Origin: Candidatus Halarchaeoplasma halalkaliphilum | GTDB lineage: Archaea > Thermoplasmatota > Thermoplasmata > Halarchaeoplasmatales > Halarchaeoplasmataceae | Direction of reading: 5' to 3' | DNA: 6,200 nucleotides | NCBI GenBank assembly: GCA_007133925.1 | Contig: SLLU01000049.1 | Coordinates: forward strand, 1 to 6,200 | Part shown: positions 4,946-6,200 of the stretch, in pieces | Layout of the letters: every line of letters begins with the position of its first letter | Position numbering within the stretch: the first letter of the stretch is position 1 | Program-made: the position numbers and the translations under genes | The notes under the pieces: model-generated | Seen by the model: only the letters and a program-made list of their open reading frames with translations | What the model was told of the DNA's origin: nothing | Database searches by the model: none

Positions 4946-6178
4946 ATGGAGATGTCCAAGAAACAGGAATACGAGTTCAAAAAAGCTCTGGAAAACATAC
5001 AGGAGCTCAAGGGACGCGGTACGGAATTGATTTCCCTTTACGTACCACCGGATAAACAGATATCCGATGTGGCGGCCTACCTCAGGGAAGAGATGTCACA
5101 GAGTTCAAACATCAAATCCAAGTCCACCCGAAAACACGTGCAGGCTGCGATAAAATCCATATTGTCCAAACTTAAATACTTCAGAACCCCTCCCAAGAAC
5201 GGCATCGTTTTCTTCGTGGGACACATATCAGCAGCCGGGGACCAGACAGAGATGATCTCCGAGAGCCTGGAGCCACCGGCACCCGTAGAAACCTTCTTTT
5301 ACAGATGCGATTCCGAATTTTTCCTGGAACCCCTTCGAAACATGATGGGAGAAAAGGCGAAGTACGGTTTAATAGTGGTGGATCGAAGTGAGGCCACCAT
5401 AGGCTTGCTTAACGGGAACAAGGTAGAGGTCTTGACCAACGTTCAATCCCAGGTCCCCAGCAAGCACTCCAGAGGCGGTCAGTCGGCCCAGCGGTTCGAG
5501 AGGCTCATCGAAAATGCCGCCCATCAATATTTTAAAAAGGTGGGTGACAAATCCAACCATCTGCTGCTGGAGGAAAACCTGGAAGGGATACTCATCGGCG
5601 GCCCTGGAGCCACAAAGGACTATTTCGCCGAAGGTGAGTTCCTGCACCACGAACTCAAGAAAAAAGTGATCGAACACTTTAACACGGGGTATACCGACGA
5701 ATACGGCCTTCGGGAACTGGTCAAGATGGCAGAGGACACCCTATCTGGCCTGGAGGTTGTCAAGGAAAAGAAGCTGGTAAATCAGTTACTGGAGGAGATA
5801 AGAAAACCCAACGGAGGGCTGGCCACCTACGGGGAGGAGCATGTGAGACGAGCGCTCATGATAGGCGCTGTGGACACCCTTTTAATTTCTGACGGCATAA
5901 ACAGGGTCACCGCCCATGCGGTCTGCGGAGATTGCGGGCATGACATGGAGTTCACCTCCAAATCACCTGTCAAATCCCCTGAATGCCCCCAGTGTGGTAA
6001 CAATATGGACATAGAGAGTAAGAGGGATATCATAGACGACCTCTATGAAATGGCAGAGGGGATGGGATCCGATGTGGAGCTAATATCCGATGAGTCAGAA
6101 GAAGGGGAACTCCTCCTGAGGGCCTTCGGTGGTCTGGGAGCCATATTGCGATTCCGTATAGACGAGGGAAATACATGA
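4946..6178 (+). CDS. prf1: Peptide chain release factor aRF1
   Basis: A 410-residue class I release factor that recognises all three stop codons on the ribosome and triggers peptidyl-tRNA hydrolysis; in archaea it works with aEF1A and ABCE1. Domain 1 carries the stop-decoding NIKS (55-58) and YRCDSEF, the YxCxxxF motif (119-125). Domain 2 has the catalytic GGQ (177-179, SRGGQSAQRF). Domain 3 contains an apparent zinc ribbon with C327, C330, C347 and C350. Length and motifs are normal and it appears fully functional. The start is ambiguous among TTG 4937, ATG 4946 and ATG 4952 because no clear SD site is present; ATG 4946 gives a leader of about 15 nt from the predicted transcription start. 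It is divergent from the metal operon and its stop overlaps the next ATG (ATGA), so it probably heads an operon continuing beyond the window. Confidence 0.97.
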   Translation: MEMSKKQEYEFKKALENIQELKGRGTELISLYVPPDKQISDVAAYLREEMSQSSNIKSKSTRKHVQAAIKSILSKLKYFRTPPKNGIVFFVGHISAAGDQTEMISESLEPPAPVETFFYRCDSEFFLEPLRNMMGEKAKYGLIVVDRSEATIGLLNGNKVEVLTNVQSQVPSKHSRGGQSAQRFERLIENAAHQYFKKVGDKSNHLLLEENLEGILIGGPGATKDYFAEGEFLHHELKKKVIEHFNTGYTDEYGLRELVKMAEDTLSGLEVVKEKKLVNQLLEEIRKPNGGLATYGEEHVRRALMIGAVDTLLISDGINRVTAHAVCGDCGHDMEFTSKSPVKSPECPQCGNNMDIESKRDIIDDLYEMAEGMGSDVELISDESEEGELLLRAFGGLGAILRFRIDEGNT

Positions 6179-6200
6179 AGCATGTGATGCTGGATTTCAA
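6175..6200 (+). CDS. Start of a further gene, truncated by the window end
   Basis: The sequence ATGA at 6175-6178 combines the aRF1 stop with a new ATG, and a GAGG lies 7 nt before it, a good ribosome binding site for archaea. Only eight full codons are visible (MKHVMLDF), too few to identify the product. The overlap suggests translational coupling with aRF1. Confidence 0.5.

Noticed and set aside
1..6200. CRISPR arrays, tRNA or rRNA genes, insertion sequences, defence systems
   Set aside because: I saw no regularly spaced repeats, no cloverleaf or rRNA motifs, no transposase and no terminal repeats with target duplications.

Overview
The window looks like the chromosome of an archaeon. The clearest marker is a full-length archaeal/eukaryal-type class I release factor (aRF1) with NIKS, YxCxxxF and GGQ motifs. 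TATA-box-like promoters about 25 bp from inferred transcription starts, at least one apparently leaderless gene, and very compact operon junctions agree with this. Coding DNA is of moderate GC. All six complete genes end in TGA. A euryarchaeal or Thermoplasmatota-like lineage is plausible, but I cannot fix the taxon from this sequence.

Layout: positions 1-262 are AT-rich, mostly non-coding, with a small perfect hairpin and a likely promoter. On the plus strand (263-1396) lies an aldo/keto reductase with a C-terminal double 4Fe-4S ferredoxin-like domain. Convergent to it, on the minus strand, is a four-gene operon read from 4832 down to 1452: a DtxR/MntR-family metalloregulator, a zinc-type solute-binding lipoprotein (ZnuA-like), the ABC ATPase (ZnuC-like) and the ABC-3 permease (ZnuB-like). 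Spacings are 13, 1 and 1 nt. Divergent from the operon, on the plus strand (4946-6178), is aRF1, whose stop overlaps the ATG of a further gene cut off by the window edge.

How the genes work together: the lipoprotein captures a transition metal, probably zinc, outside the membrane. The permease and ATPase import it, and the regulator at the head of the operon probably senses the metal and controls the operon. A 17-bp palindrome made of two GTTAAC half-sites sits between the TATA box and the start codon of the regulator gene, where a repressor would block transcription.

Most worth a second look: (1) a roughly 135-residue, histidine-rich, apparently beta-sheet domain inserted in the binding protein where relatives have a short His loop; (2) the regulator, whose usual DtxR ligand positions appear substituted and which carries a C-terminal Cys cluster; (3) the GTTAAC palindrome. 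Together these suggest a metal uptake system with an unusual sensor and an unusual binding protein. The aldo/keto reductase and aRF1 look ordinary for their families.
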